Assembly: GCA_036852015.1 (NCBI GenBank)
Contig: JAANDG010000005.1
Span: forward strand, 434,001 to 498,000
Source: Pelodera strongyloides
Taxonomy: Eukaryota > Nematoda > Chromadorea > Rhabditida > Rhabditidae
Direction of reading: 5' to 3'
DNA length: 64,000 bases
The translations under genes were made by a program, and so were the position numbers. The notes beneath the pieces are model-generated. The model was given only the letters and a program-made list of their open reading frames with translations, did no database searches and was not told the DNA's origin. Positions 13,770 to 27,200 of this stretch are shown here, piece by piece (position 1 is the stretch's first letter; the number at the start of each line of letters is the position of its first letter).

Positions 13770-16490
13770 ATACCACACGTGGCAAAGTACAATGAATTCG
13801 GGAAAGGCGGATGGAACTTGTTTGCAGTTCTGCCAATTAGTGTGATCACGTGGTCCTGAAGACTGGACTTTTACACTGATAGAGTGATTTTGTGAGCAAT
13901 TTGTAGTTTTTAGTCTTTTGAGCATGAAACTGTTTACAAGAAAGATGGAATGGTATGTACCGCCCACGTACTGGTTGGTAGGTGTGGGTGTTAGACCGCA
14001 GTTTGACTACGCTAGAGGGAGAGAGAAAGAGAGCGAGAGGGCGAGAGAGAGAGTGAGGGGTTGTGATGCAGAGTAAGATGGAGAGAGGAAGGGAGGGACT
14101 AAGAAAGCAGAGAAGCATATCTAAACCCGACTAATGTGTTATCTTAATGTGTAATGACTAGATCTTTTTAGTACCTTACCGAGACAGTTACGGCGACTAC
14201 TACGCCTTAAAATGTGTAAAATAATAAAATAAGTTACTTAAACGTTTAATTTATAAACCCCTCTATGTTCTATAAAATATGGCGCTCGCTCTTCGTTTCC
14301 ATATATTCATCGCTTACTTTTGTCAATCAGTTCTAGTATTTGAACTGAACATAGCAATTAACCTTTTTTCTAGAAAACTCGGTCGTTATGTCTATTAGTC
14401 ATTTAATGAAGGTGGAAAGTATTCTTTTTCTTTCTTTTTCTATTCCGGTTTCCACTACTTGTACGTCATGGCACGCGTCATTTTCTTGGTATATTAAGAA
14501 AATGTAAAAAGTTTATGAGCCTCTTATTGTTAGGCATATAAGGTATTTAATTAATTGCTTAGAAACATCTTGAAACACATAACTGTTTAACAATTTTTGA
14601 ACAGTTAGTCATTAAATTAGGTAATCAGAGGTTGATGACATCGTAACACCTTTCAGTTTTAGTTTGGAACCTAAGTGAAGCTTCATTTAGCTCTGTCACT
14701 GATAGGACTTTACAATTAGCTGAGCCTACAAATACATGCCCTGCGAATGTTACTATGACTTTAATCACAGGGCTAGTTCCCTACCGAGTATAGTTTTCTC
14801 AGATAATGTGTACTCTTTCTTGCTCGAGCAAAATCAACGCTAGGTCGCCCACCACGTACTTTTATCTGTGTATACTATGCACGTGAAATAGTGCTTAAAA
14901 TTCTTCCATTTTTTTCGGAAATGTTAAATAGTATGCTGATTTTCTTAGCTTCACCCTTATCATCAAATCTCTTTTGATTAGGTCTCTCGTTTCTCTGAAA
15001 AGATAACACAAAACAGGCACTTCGACCCTTTGATCTGTAAAAACAAGTATACACTGCACTGGACAAATTGTTTTGATGCGTTTAATGGTGCACTAAAATA
15101 ACTTCCACTGGCTAAACTTCCACAGCATTAGCGATTTAATTGTTATGTACTATTTTTTTCGATTTTCTTGACATTATGTGACTTTCATACCAGAATTCCT
15201 ATTCTCAGTTTCACTTTTGCCCACATAAGCATTTTCCGATGCTTTGTGTTTGAGAAAAAATTACCAAGTCTGGTTCTATATGGGAACGGCCAGACACGCA
15301 AGTTAGGTCTCAAAAACGCACGTGGCTTAGTGCAAAGTTGAAAACATTCTCGAAATTTGTTAATTTTTATACTCTGACCATTCGAAGCACATTTTTGTGT
15401 GGTGGTTTTTGACGTTCGCGCCCACGTTTGTACAAAATAGTTATATGACACTATAAAAGGAAGGACTGGTCGAAGGCCCTATTACCCCCATAATTAGTGG
15501 ATTTATTTCTTAATTGCTGTGTCTAATATACATACGTAGTGGTTTATTTGGGGGAAATTATTTACTATGGCGTCAGTTTACGTAAGTAAGGCGGAACGGC
15601 TAAATGTATACATAAATATTAGTGGTCTGACATAACCTATATAGTGAGTAATAGTAGTAATAAGCAGTATATAACTGTTGATCTGAAGATTTTGTGTGAT
15701 AAACGGCAAAGGGCACAAGGCCATTTATTCTGATTTGTTTTATGCGTGCATTACAGTACTACTTGATGTGCAACGTGCTAAAGCAAAACGTTAATATATG
15801 AATTGAATTGGAGAAAACATAAATTAGCAAGTTATATCTCTCTTTCGAGTTCTCTTTCTTTTTCTTTTTATCTCTCAGTCGCTCACTTTAGCTTTCATAG
15901 TTAACACTTTTTTTTATTCTGAGAATATGATAATTAATAATTTGGTAAGTTGTGTCTACAGCAACCACTTTTCGTATTTTGGACTTCTAGAATGTTCCCA
16001 AGAGTATTAGTAAGCACTAGTCATACGAGACATATTTGGGTTCAAATTTCTCTAGTCCTCTTTCGTCTGAAAAAAAATGAGCTTATAATATATCACATGC
16101 TTAATATGTTTTTTTCATTATACTATGACACACTAAACAACGTTTTTCCCATTATCCCATGTTTTTTCATCCTTTTTTATGTGGTTGTTTTCGTAAATCA
16201 GTTACACTGGATAAACAACGATGACTAGCTCTTTAACTTTTAATGCTAATGCACATGGCTTGTAGTTGAAAAGCGTCAATCTGCTTAATTTGATGATATT
16301 TTTCGAGGGCCAGTACCAAAATTAGTGGCTTTTTTCACTTTATCCGTTTTTTTCTTGGCCATCTTCGGCACAGAAGCTATACGTGAAACGTATGATGGAC
16401 AATTCTGTCTTTCGCGTGACCGTGCAATGTTAAGGTTGGCCAGCATATGTATCAAAACCACGTGTTATACCCTTTAAAGTATTTTTTTTT
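13769..16490. other. Gene-poor stretch upstream of the insulin-like gene
   Basis: AT-rich, with stops in all frames and no recognisable exons apart from the GA patch. The last few hundred bases probably contain the promoter or outron of the insulin-like gene, but I see no clear TATA box or other core element to annotate. Confidence 0.5.
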
Positions 16491-16494
16491 TCAG
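16481..16494 (+). promoter_or_regulatory. Probable 3' splice acceptor (trans-splice or 5'UTR intron) before the insulin-like ATG
   Basis: A run of T ending in TTTTCAG at 16494 lies 11 bases before the ATG at 16506. In nematodes a strong acceptor this close to the start codon is typical of spliced-leader trans-splicing. A cis-spliced 5'UTR intron would look the same. Confidence 0.6.
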
Positions 16495-16505
16495 TATTTG
16501 GCACA

Positions 16506-17156
16506 ATGGCAATCCGATCTCTTGTGTGTCTGTTTGTGTTCGCTTGCTTGGCCTCTTCTATTGTCAATGCACATTCTCATCGCCTCTGTGGAAAACGACT
16601 ACACACAGCGCTAGCAACCACCTGTGACAAAGATATCGACTGTGATTCGATCACTAGAGGACATCGAATCAGTAAGTTACTGTAGAGTTGTGTAGTGTGA
16701 TGGTGTACTGCAGCTTTCTGTAGTGTGCGAGGGTAGTGTGTTTGTGGAGATCATCAATAATTGTTCTTTGTAATTACTAAGTTTATTTATTTACTTGCAG
16801 AAGAAGTTTCTGAATGCTGCACTCGTGGATGTTCACACCGTGATCTGAAAATTATGTGCTGCAAGCGAAGCTGGACTCCGGTGGGTATTCATTATTTCAC
16901 TTCCTCTGCTAAGAAGACCTGATACTTTATGCGAGGGGATGCGTAGAAAGGTCCTTCGAATTAATGCAGACCGTAAACTAATAACTAATTTGAGCCTAAG
17001 CCTCAACTATTATATCTACTTTTTCAGAAGTCGTCTGACGAGTTCACTTCGTTCGAGGACCTCACCCTTGACGGGCTCCACGACCCCGAGGAGCCCCAAG
17101 GGAGAAAAGTCTACCACTCTCCTAAGGATATCTACAACCTCGCACACCGATTCTAA
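16506..17156 (+). CDS. Insulin-like peptide precursor, nematode type with an extra Cys pair
   Basis: A secreted ligand for an insulin/IGF-like receptor. Exons 16506-16671, 16801-16880 and 17028-17156 join in phase to 124 residues. Residues 1-22 form a hydrophobic signal peptide ending IVNA. The B-chain region has C28 and C40 in LCGKRLHTALATTC, plus an extra C46. The A-chain is CCTRGCSHRDLKIMCC (C61, C62, C66, C75, C76), giving the insulin CC-x3-C-x8-C pattern followed by one more Cys. C46 and the additional A-chain Cys could form the fourth disulfide known from C. elegans beta-type insulins. The linker between chains is short (about 14 residues) with no dibasic pair, so the mature peptide may be single-chain. 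Unusually, a KR pair directly after the A-chain is followed by a 46-residue acidic tail (FTSFEDLTLDGL, then GRKVYHSPKDIYNLAHRF). All introns have GT-AG ends. The nearest coding neighbour is over 4 kb away. Confidence 0.95.
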
Positions 17157-18803
17157 GGTTCTTAGCACACTTCAGTTGAACTGATTCTGATAATTAGCTC
17201 CTAACAGCCGGGAAGGCCGTTGGATAATCCCTCTCATTGTAAGGCTTTAATCATTCCTATATTGTGATTTGTCGGTCACTTCCTGTATTACTGTATTTAA
17301 TGCAGCACACTCACATAGCTTACTGTAGGGGTTTTGTTTTTGTTTCCCAGTCGCGTTCCTCTCTCATCTTTATAAGTATTACAGTGGCATTCCTGCTATG
17401 TGCACTATAAGCGACGACGTTTCATAATTTGTATTTGCAGCGCTTTTCCAGGAAAAACAAAAAGTATGTATTAGTCGGTCAGATAATCACAGTGCAGAAT
17501 AGCTGCTAGACAGTAAACATACACTAAAAGTAGTCTATTTTTGTTGTCATCTTAAAATTGACACCAATGCACACATTACACACATCTTGCTTGATGACGG
17601 GTATGTATTATAATCGTTTTTTTTTCATGTTGAACATTTTTTTGAATTATATCGTCTCCCCCCTTTCTTACATGTCGATCTGAGAATTTTTGCCTAAAGT
17701 TTTTTTTTGTCCTAAATGTGTACAGATAAGGCAATCAATAAATGTTGATAATCAGACGTGTTCGTTGATTGACAGTTATGGTATAAGTGAAAGGTCATGT
17801 ATATTACAACGGGCGCTGACATGTGGAATTTCTGAATTAAACAGAGTTAACTAAACGGTTCGATAACATAAAAAGTAAAAAAAAAAAAAAAAACTGGTAA
17901 AGTTGGCAAGAAAAAAATAAAAAACAAAGAAATAAAAAATAAATATAAAATGAAAAACATAAACATGGGGATTTCCCTAGAATTTGAATGACTAAAAACG
18001 GGCAAGGTTCACAGATACACATACAAAATGCACCATTTTTTGTGCAGATCACGAACGGATTTTTTTGATAAGAAATCGAAGAACACTTGTTGTACTGAAT
18101 AGTTATAACGTATTTTTTTTACCATAGAGCATAAAATTACAAAAAATATAGTCATCTTACGAGGGCTTATCTATTTAAGCTACACACGCCTCCTTAGCGT
18201 CTGCTAGTTTATTCAGGATTCAACAAATATAATTCCCGGCGTAACAACTGTAAACTGCGAAATAAATGACTAGTTTCCAAACGTAAATTGCCCCCCAAGA
18301 TACGTATGGCATACTGTAACTATTCTTGTGTTAGCGTAAAAATGTTTTTTATTCACCACTCTGACGACATGGCGTGTGGACACTTCAAAACACTTAATAT
18401 TCTGAAGGTGTCAATCAAAAAGTGCTCGAATGTATTTGGTTTTTGAAGTTTTTTTTTTTTTCGGATTAGCGGAAATGTGAGATAAATGCAAACATGCCGT
18501 AGAGATATGGAGAATTTGGTTCAAAACACAAAAACAGGGTTAAGTCATGGGTTTGGTCTTGCTTACAAATGATTTTTTGGGACCACAGTAAACTTCACAC
18601 TGCACAACAAGGTAATAAGGAGTGTCGAGTAGCTCTGCATAAAAGCTCAGTAGAGCAGTTTTACACGCATAGACCAATATTCACCACTGAATTACCCATG
18701 GGAACTCCCCCGTCTTTTTCTCTGCGTGTTTCACGTTAGAGTGCTATTTTCTTCTGTACACAGGGAATAGTTTTTTTTGTTTTTTGCATTTTTCATATTC
18801 CAG
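17157..18803. other. Intergenic stretch after the insulin-like gene
   Basis: AT-rich non-coding DNA with several A or T homopolymer runs (for example near 17877-17894). An AATAAA lies near 17736, which is rather far to be the insulin-like gene's polyadenylation signal. No gene was recognised. Confidence 0.5.
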
Positions 18804-18983
18804 GCTTCCAAAGAGTGGAATGCACAAGACGCGTTTTACAGAAATTCAAAGAATGCGAAAAACTACGCCTTACCTCTATTTATATGAATATGAAGGTGCC
18901 AGATACTTTTCTGCCAGTTCTAACAATCCTTCCAACATTTCTAAACTCTATCAGTAGAATAGGCATAGGATCTCTCGCGGAAG
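18804..18983 (+). CDS. Candidate internal exon of an unrecognised gene
   Basis: A 180-bp block preceded by TATTCCAG and followed by GAAG/GTGGGT. It is open for about 59 codons in one frame, reading RVECTRRVLQKFKECEKLR and then a hydrophobic stretch VPDTFLPVLTILPTFL. The Cys-rich and amphipathic start followed by hydrophobic residues looks protein-like, but I recognise no family. I could not find convincing partner exons on either side. It could be an isolated exon, a relic or chance. Confidence 0.3.
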
Positions 18984-19646
18984 GTGGGTAATAGTACTAC
19001 TATCTTCACACTTCACACTATGCGTAAAGTACGTTCAGTACGTCGTCTGTCTCCTTCCTCTGGTTCTATACGAGATTTATGTTGATTTGTCATCACGCTA
19101 ATATACTGTGAAATCACCATGTTCTCTTATTCCATGCTGTAGCATACAGTAATGCAATGTGTAAATAGTTTCGAAAAGTTCCGAGAAAAGTAAATGGACT
19201 ACTGTAACAATCGTACTATGTGCCTCGTGACCTAACATTGCTCTCGCAGTAAACAAATTAACAAATTGTTCTCGCTGAACAAATCAGGAGAAAAATGTGA
19301 AAAGTACATCTCCTAAAAAACAATTGCATTTGGAAAAAATATGCCGTAAAACGTAAATTTACACTTTACAATTTCCTCGTATTAGACGATACAAAAATCA
19401 AATTCCATTGGAATGAGTGAATCACAGAAGATAAACAAACCACGTTTTTCGTCCTAATTTGATATGAAAAAAAAAGAGTTCAACCAGTTCAGGCATTGTT
19501 ACTTATATCTGGTACAAAAAAGTTCAATAACGTGATCGGAAGTCGGAAGCGCTTATTATCAGTTTTTGAGAGCAGACATCAATTGTTAGTATTGTATTGA
19601 CAAGTCTTGAAGATTGAGTATGGGTTGCATTCTAAGGGAGAAGAAA

Positions 19647-19818
19647 CTGTGGCTTCGAGTTTTGATGAACTTTAAAGCGAAATAATATGCAATGCACTGT
19701 GGTTTCGAGATTTGATGAAAACTTTAACTGTGGCTTCGAGTTTTCATGAACTTTAAAGCGAAATAATATGCAATGTACTGTGGTTTCGAGATTTGATGAA
19801 AACTTTAAAACGAAATAA
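19647..19818. repeat. Tandem duplication of about 85 bp
   Basis: The block starting ACTGTGGCTTCGAGTTTT and running through AAAGCGAAATAATATGCAAT to GATGAAAACTTTAA occurs twice in a row with few differences. It runs into the degenerate palindromic element that follows and may derive from that element's TTTAAAGCGAAATA end. Confidence 0.8.
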
Positions 19819-19965
19819 CGGCCGATTTTTGAAATATGTTGGTCGCCCTACTCCCATATAGTATACGCAAATAACTGCGCGCAACTGCTCGATTTTTATT
19901 CTAACTTATTCATTCGCGTGCAACATATGGGTATGCAATTGTGCGACGTACGTGTCTGAAACCAG
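19804..19965. mobile_element. Degenerate copy of the TTAAAGCGAAATA palindromic element (family 3)
   Basis: The left end reads TTTAAAACGAAATAACGGCC and then GATTTTTGAAATATG. The interior has CTCGATTTTTATTCTAA. Both are diagnostic of the family with its best copy at 34767-34937. The right end is decayed. Confidence 0.6.
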
Positions 19966-21236
19966 CTGTTATATTCGAGCCGTTATGCGAACCGGACTTT
20001 ATACGTATTCGAGGGTACTTCTGAAGGGAATATAATTTCATGTGTGGTTTGACCTCAAAAACCGACAGTACAATTTACATAAATGACTACCTGGAATTAT
20101 TTCAAAAGCAAGTGGTTATGATGAAGTGAAAGTAAAACTGGTCACTCTCATGGTAGCTTAATTTTATGATGAAAATTATGAACCGCTGACCGCTAAAACC
20201 AAAATTACCGGGTTCGCTGGCATTCGCTCGTTGTACTTTTCAAACTTTGCATAGACCTGACTGAATACTGGGAACTGGGTTAAACACCATTGATTGTACG
20301 GGGAGGATCTCCCTCTCCACAAAGAAAACAACCTCAGGGCGATTATTCCGCTCAACGGAGAAAATCATACGCTCAATTTTCCGGTTTACTTTTCGGCATC
20401 TTTCTGTATCATTGTTAGAGAGGATCTTTTTGACCCTTAGCTTCCTCTCCGTCTCTCTCATGTCTCTCTACTTCTCGTTATGTCTCTCGGTATTTAATAA
20501 AATATTCAACTGTTTAGCTAATGTTTCAAAGGTACGTATTAGTGCAAAGCACATTATTATATTCATAACTTAATCGACCTGGGTTGAAACTGAAACGGTA
20601 ATGACAATGAGTTAAATTTATAAGACACTCTAAGCCATCTACTGTCTTTCGTAACTCCTCAACTTTAAGTTTTTTTAATAAAAAATAGCTCTCTCCCTGT
20701 AAATCAACTCTCACTATCACCACGATATGTGTTGCCCGTTTAAAGGGCAGACATGATTCCAATGCCCTTGCCTAAGTCCTGATTTCCTCAAATTTCTGAA
20801 TATTTCTCCCAGGTTTCGTCTGCCATTTTCCTGATCTCGCGTATCCAGTTTTGACGCGCTCTTGACTCACCACTTTCTCTAATTCTCCATGATTAGCTTG
20901 ATCACTCGAACAATCTGCCGCAGGTATGCAGACCTGATTGCCTAAGGGCAGCAATAGCCACGGGCGGTGTCTCTCTCTCTCTCCCTCTCTCACTTTCCCT
21001 CTAAGCTCACCGCTTTCTTTTTATAGCTCATCCCTGGCTCTAGTACCTTCTGCTCCTCTGAGACTCTTCCTTAGGTGAAAACTCAAGATGATGATGTTCT
21101 CTGTTTCTCGGTAGTCTCCACAAAAACCTCTATCTCGCCAACCATCTGCTTGTCTCAACCTTCTTGTTCCCTCCAGTGGTTCCCTTTGGCAGGCCTGATC
21201 AGTGGATCAGTCCTTCGGCACTTCGAAGAAGAAGCC

Positions 21237-24200
21237 ATGAAGTCCCCGGGACAGTTGATCTCAGACAAAGTGGCCCATTTCTTTAAGGAAACTGGAATAC
21301 AGGTATACAGGTAAGCACTTATATTATTTCATATTTTATTCATACTTTATCGTTTTTTTTTGCTTTATACTTTTGCTAGCATAATGACCCTGTCATCTTT
21401 GACATAAAATGTGTAGAACATTATTCCTCTGGTACTCCTGTACTATTGTACCTGATGTATGTATGAACTTTCTTTAAATCAGTAGTTCTTCAATTGTCCT
21501 ACTGTTGCTGCTTCGATTGGCATATCATCCCTCTAAAATATTTTACATCCAAGACTGTTCTTTTTATATATTTTTTTATCAGGAGCTTTATCATTTGTTC
21601 AATAGTCCTTTCGCTTTCGGAAGTTTTAACTCAAATTGTAACTTCTAATCCTTTTCCCTCCAACGAGTGACGCTTTCCACCTTTCGCTTTCGCTACCTGT
21701 TTTTTCGCACTACGCAAAGTGACCATAAAACGTGTACACATGCTAATTTCCCTTTCATCTGTGAAGTGATTTGCATAAAAGAATGCGCGAAAGGGAATTT
21801 ACATGCTTCCACAAAAACTAGCCGGAAATCAGCGCTTTTTGTTCGGAAATCATCGACTTGGTTTAGGAAAGATGCTATAGCTCCACATACTGTAATTGTA
21901 ATGACGTAGTTGTGACGTCATTAAAGGGATAGTTTCATCTCAAATCACCTCTCTTTTTATTGTTTTTATTGATAATAGCACAAATATCATTCACAATGAA
22001 AATTAAATCTACCACAGAACAGTACGCCTCACAGAAGCAGCTTCCTTTATTGGAAGCTAGTTGATCGGAAGCCAAAATCTAAACTCAAAAACTAATACCG
22101 TACACAGCTCTCGCGGGCTAATGGCAATTAGCCAAGAGCGAATTAAGTGATACCCACACCGTGTAAAATAATGACTTGCCGAGTGTAGTTTGTAGCTTGG
22201 GCCATTGGCCCGCACGATCTTTGTACGGTATTAGTTTTTGCGTTTAGATTTTGGCTTCCGATCACCTAGCTTCCATTCCAATAACGGAAGCTTCCTCTGC
22301 GAGGCTTATTGTTTTGTGATTGATTTAATTTTCATTGTTAATGATATTTGTGCTATTATCAATAAAAACAATAAAAAGAGAGGTGATTTGCGATGAACCT
22401 ATCCCTTTATCAATATCAATTGTTACTTAAATTGATTAGGATCATGTCCTGAATGAATTGCGCTACAATAGTACAACATATGCTCACAATTAGCGGCTAT
22501 CTGGACTTCAAATGATGATCAGAGTCCGGCGTTTTCTAGTTATTTTCTCCAAACCGCATAATACCATGTTTCCTAATCTAACGTCTAAACCCTATCCACT
22601 TGAAACAAGTTTTTCTTTAATCTAAAAAGATACCATTTACTGGTTTACTAGTGCTGCTAGCATTACGTACTTTTCTTTTTATTCCGTAAAAGTACCCTCT
22701 CCAATAATTCTAGCCTACTATGACGCTCGGTTGATTACTGATTTCTGCTACAAACTTACCGTTCTTACTAACCAATGTAAATCACATGGATTATATTCTA
22801 AATGTGCTATATCCAGAACATTCCAATCAATCAATCCCTCATTCTTTACGTGATCGGCCTTCAATAGCCCTGCTTATCCCTGATTGATTATCAGATAATT
22901 CCAATCATCAAGTTTTTTCCGATTCAATTCTCTTGCCTGACGGCAGATCGAGTGCAACCTGCTCATGAGCGGGGGAGAGATAGTATGGGTTGCCATTAAA
23001 ATAATATCAATAACGCGAGCTGTTGTTACGTGAAAATCATTGGCAACGCCAAAATCACAAAGTTTTAAAGGACGATAATATACAGCTAACACGATAGAGT
23101 CGGCTTTCCAACAGCGTCGATTTGAGCTAGCGTTAGTTGTCAAAAAGATACCGATTGCGCAAGTGCACGGTCTTGTTACATAACGTGAAACAAATCATTG
23201 AAAAGCGACTGAAGTACTCAAGTACTGAAAAATCTTAAGTGATGTGTTCGTACTGAATATTATGTCATGTTATGCTACGCTATGTCATGTTGGGTCAATA
23301 ATGTGCAAATGCCTAAAAACTTATAATGTTAGACGCTAGATCTCGCCCAAGCTTCACACATCAAGATTTATTTAAAATCCCTTACAATTAGATATCCATC
23401 TCGAGGCACGGCATCTTCTTTTAAAAAAAACTCATGACGATTTCAATGTTTTTGGTTTCAACAAAGAGCCTTTCAAGAATTTACCGAAAACTATGCAGCT
23501 GTCAGGGTAGGAAAGATGGGAATTATACCTTGATTACGGTAATAAAGGCATCGTTCAGGCACCCCGCACCCTTTCTATGGATACCAATTCTCGTCACCGT
23601 AGCCAGTTGTGTTGGTCTACTGAGATTTCACGAGGAAAATCGAATATGGTATGGTTTACTTTCCGCTTATTGTCAAAAAATTAAATGCCACGTTAGTATC
23701 TACCGTTTCTAGTGGCAGTTTAAAAATATTATTTATTTTCACAATAGCATTCTTGTATTTTGCACGAAAATCACCTCCTTTGAGCTGCAACCTGCTGCAT
23801 ATGTAAAATGATGTGTAATGCTTACAGCTTATCGCACCGAGGGATACTTGGAACCCCATTATGCCGGTATGGTTAGACTTTGGCTTATCAGCTAGATCAA
23901 GTCTAGGTTTACAGTATATTTAGCTCAATTAGACTATAATCCAGGTACCTCTACTCTCCCACGGGTGCCCCTTCCCACTATGAGCATGCAGTAGCCAACG
24001 AGTTCTTCGACGACCGGGGAGGCAAATTCTGGTTAGAGGTGAGATAGTCCTATTTTTTTCATGTTGAAGTATGTATTGCCTTTATTATAATAATTTGTTT
24101 CTTCTGTCTGTATTGTTTAATTAATTAAGTTCTCTTTTGAATTCATTATTATTGAATCTTCATTATCTTTATTGGTCTTTTACACAATAAACATTGTCCC

Positions 24201-27200
24201 AAATAGCATTTAATATTTTCCCCACATTTTCAACATTTTGTTTCACTGCGGTTTGCTAGCACAATCCATATCACATACATCAGCCATATCATCATTTTCC
24301 TTTGATCTACGTTTCCACCCAAGTGGACTCGTTTTGAGCATTCTTCTGCTTTTTTTTCAAATTGCCAGCGGGGAAAGTGGCTCACAGATCCCGACACGGC
24401 AGTGAATATGAAAGAAATCGGGGAATAAGAGGCATTTTAGAACAACAATTATGGGTGGTAGTTTCTCTGCTCTAACTCTGAGCAAAAGCAACAAGTAATA
24501 ATTCAGTCACCATAACAAATGAAATACACTCAAGGTGGGTTCCTCGGTTGTATTAGAAAGATTCCCGGTTATCATCCTCTATGACTTGCAAGACAATAAT
24601 AATAAAATATATTGTAAACATTGTAATTCTAATGTGCTCCTCCTACTTTTACACATTCTGTGTAGGTCTCTGTTTTCTACCTCGGGCTTACATTCTCTTT
24701 TTATTACTATTCTTTTTTTTTGCAAAGACTCTGAAACACTTACAGCTCGTCCATTTTGTTCCATGAGTTCCAATTCTGTCTTTCTTCAGCACATAATAAA
24801 TACGAAAACCGAAAATGAAAGCGCAGTTTCATGTTGAAACCTGACGTGAAAACACGAGCTATATATGCCGTCCAAGAGCGGTAAAGAAAAGAACTGAGGA
24901 AACCGAATCTCTAATATGATTGATTATTATAGGAGATTATAATGGCTTTGACAACATATAGTGTAACTATTGTGAGGGTTAGGTAATTGTAAGTGTAGTC
25001 TTGTAAGTATGTGTGTAGATGGATGGAAAGCGTTTTGAATAAAATCTAAGGCGGCTGATCCTTTTTTAGCGCAATAGCGCTAACATAGTTTGGGTAGCAT
25101 CCGAGAGCCCTTTTTCCGGTTTCCATATTGAATCTCTATTTTCTTTCATCGGTAAACCTCACACAAATTACAAGTGATTCATGCTTCCACGACGAGTTCT
25201 CTACCTCCAAAATAGTATCAAAACAAAGCCATGGTATCAATAGCGTTATGCACGTCATTGAACCATGATCGTGTGGAAATTTGAGTTTTTTTGTACGGAG
25301 TATCACATGGTGGGCGCACGTCGGCGAGCGAGTGTCTAGCGGCGCAACAAAATGCGCGAGTACGATGCGACTCACGCTCCTTGTTGCATTTATTGTGAGC
25401 AGCGCAACTCAAGCATGACTGGACAAAGGAAATAAATATCTATAATTGGAAGGACATCTTATCATTCAAATATTCTGACATTTCTGAGTACAAATATACC
25501 GTAGTACGAACATCTGTTGTACTTTCTTATACGATCTTTTCCTCCCCTCAATTCTTACGTAAGATGTCATATATTATCATTTGCCTTTATTTTTTTCTTT
25601 GCAAACAGGTTCTTATGCCTATGCCTTGTACAACGATTTTTGCTTGGCGGTGCGATGATTTTTCAAGATGCACTGCATTTTCCAAAAGCTGAGAAAAACA
25701 CGCAAGAACCGAAGCGAAAATCGTTTGCAAAATTGAAAACAAAACATAAACAGAAGCTTTACAAATCAAGATAGGATTAGGAGGTTTGTGCCTTGTATTT
25801 GGGGATTCTAACCAATAAGGGTAAAGCTGCTCAATCCCTAAACTTCAAGTATAAAGATAAAAGAAAAGTGAAAGGATTGGGTGCGCGGCGAACTCGCGCA
25901 CAATGCGCTTAGATACCGCTGGGTGCAAAGGCTCATAGACTCAAAGTGGCACTCTGTAGCTACTCTTTTATTGAAGAGATAGAGACAGAGCCATTCAGTG
26001 CATTTGAACAAACAGCAAAACAGTATCTTCATTCAAATTTTCTTCAAATAGATACAAATCGATGTAGAATTTTTTCCTCAGGTTTCGATAACGGCACACG
26101 ACATGGGTAATTTGTTGCGGAAAGAATATTTGGACGAAGTCGATTCTATATCACAATATCTACAGGTACATAGCTATTATGTTTATTGAGTTTTTAATCA
26201 ACCCCAGTATTCGTTTTTTTTCTGTGCTTAGTATTTCTACTATAATTACTTATTCTTAGGCTAGAGTTTTGTTGAAAGCATAAGTAGGCTTACTTAGCAT
26301 ATTAGCCTTTGTCACATGTTTTGTGAATCGTATCCTAACCTAGTAACCAATACCAACGTCCAGTATGTGTATGTGCTCTTCTGCGCAGCCGTTACGGAAC
26401 CGTGCACCATTATTCTATTCTGCTCAAATAATGGGGCACACTTTGTTCTTGTCTTTGAATTGGGGCAATTTTTATTATAAATTAAACATCTTTTTTCAGT
26501 ACAATTTCACCGTGCCATGCTCTCTTGAACCAGATGGAGAGTGCAGTTTTTCCGACTTGTGTGCTGGGGCCTGTAACGATAATCAGGTATTTTTAACACT
26601 ATGCATGCTTCTTTCTCTGTCTGTCTGAATCCAACAGAAAACTCTGATAACTCTGACAAACCATTTCTAGGTAATTCCTATCTTCAACCTGATCTACCGT
26701 AACGCATCACAGCGACTGCATCCTAACTTTCGACTTACATTCCCTACAATGCATTTGTATAATGATGAATATTATGTGGGCGAGCATTTTGCGGGAGTCG
26801 AAATCAATCAGAACACACAGAGGATATCCAGTGTGAAGGTGAGATTCATATGTCCATATTATATTTTTATACGAACTTTTTTAAACACCTGCATATTGTT
26901 TTTTTATGTTTAACGTGCCATCTTACGATCAAATATTCAGGTCATAATGCTCTACTTCCGGACAGATCGACAAAATGCTGAAGTGGACGAATCTTTGAAG
27001 AGGTCAGCTTTTCAATTTTTGTAGTTATTTATTTGAACATATGCGGCGACTCGCGGGAGTCCCAGGCAGGAGCATATGCAGAAACAAGCGAGAGTTTCCT
27101 GTGGTGTAGGTTTTCGCTGATTCGTAGTCCATAGTGTCCCTATTTTTTCTTATTTGGAGGACTGGGTGGCTTGGGAGCCTACTCCCGGTATCGTACACAC

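Noticed and set aside
13571..14118. ORFs on both strands with Ser-Leu or Arg-Glu runs
   Set aside because: They are products of the GA/CT simple repeats.
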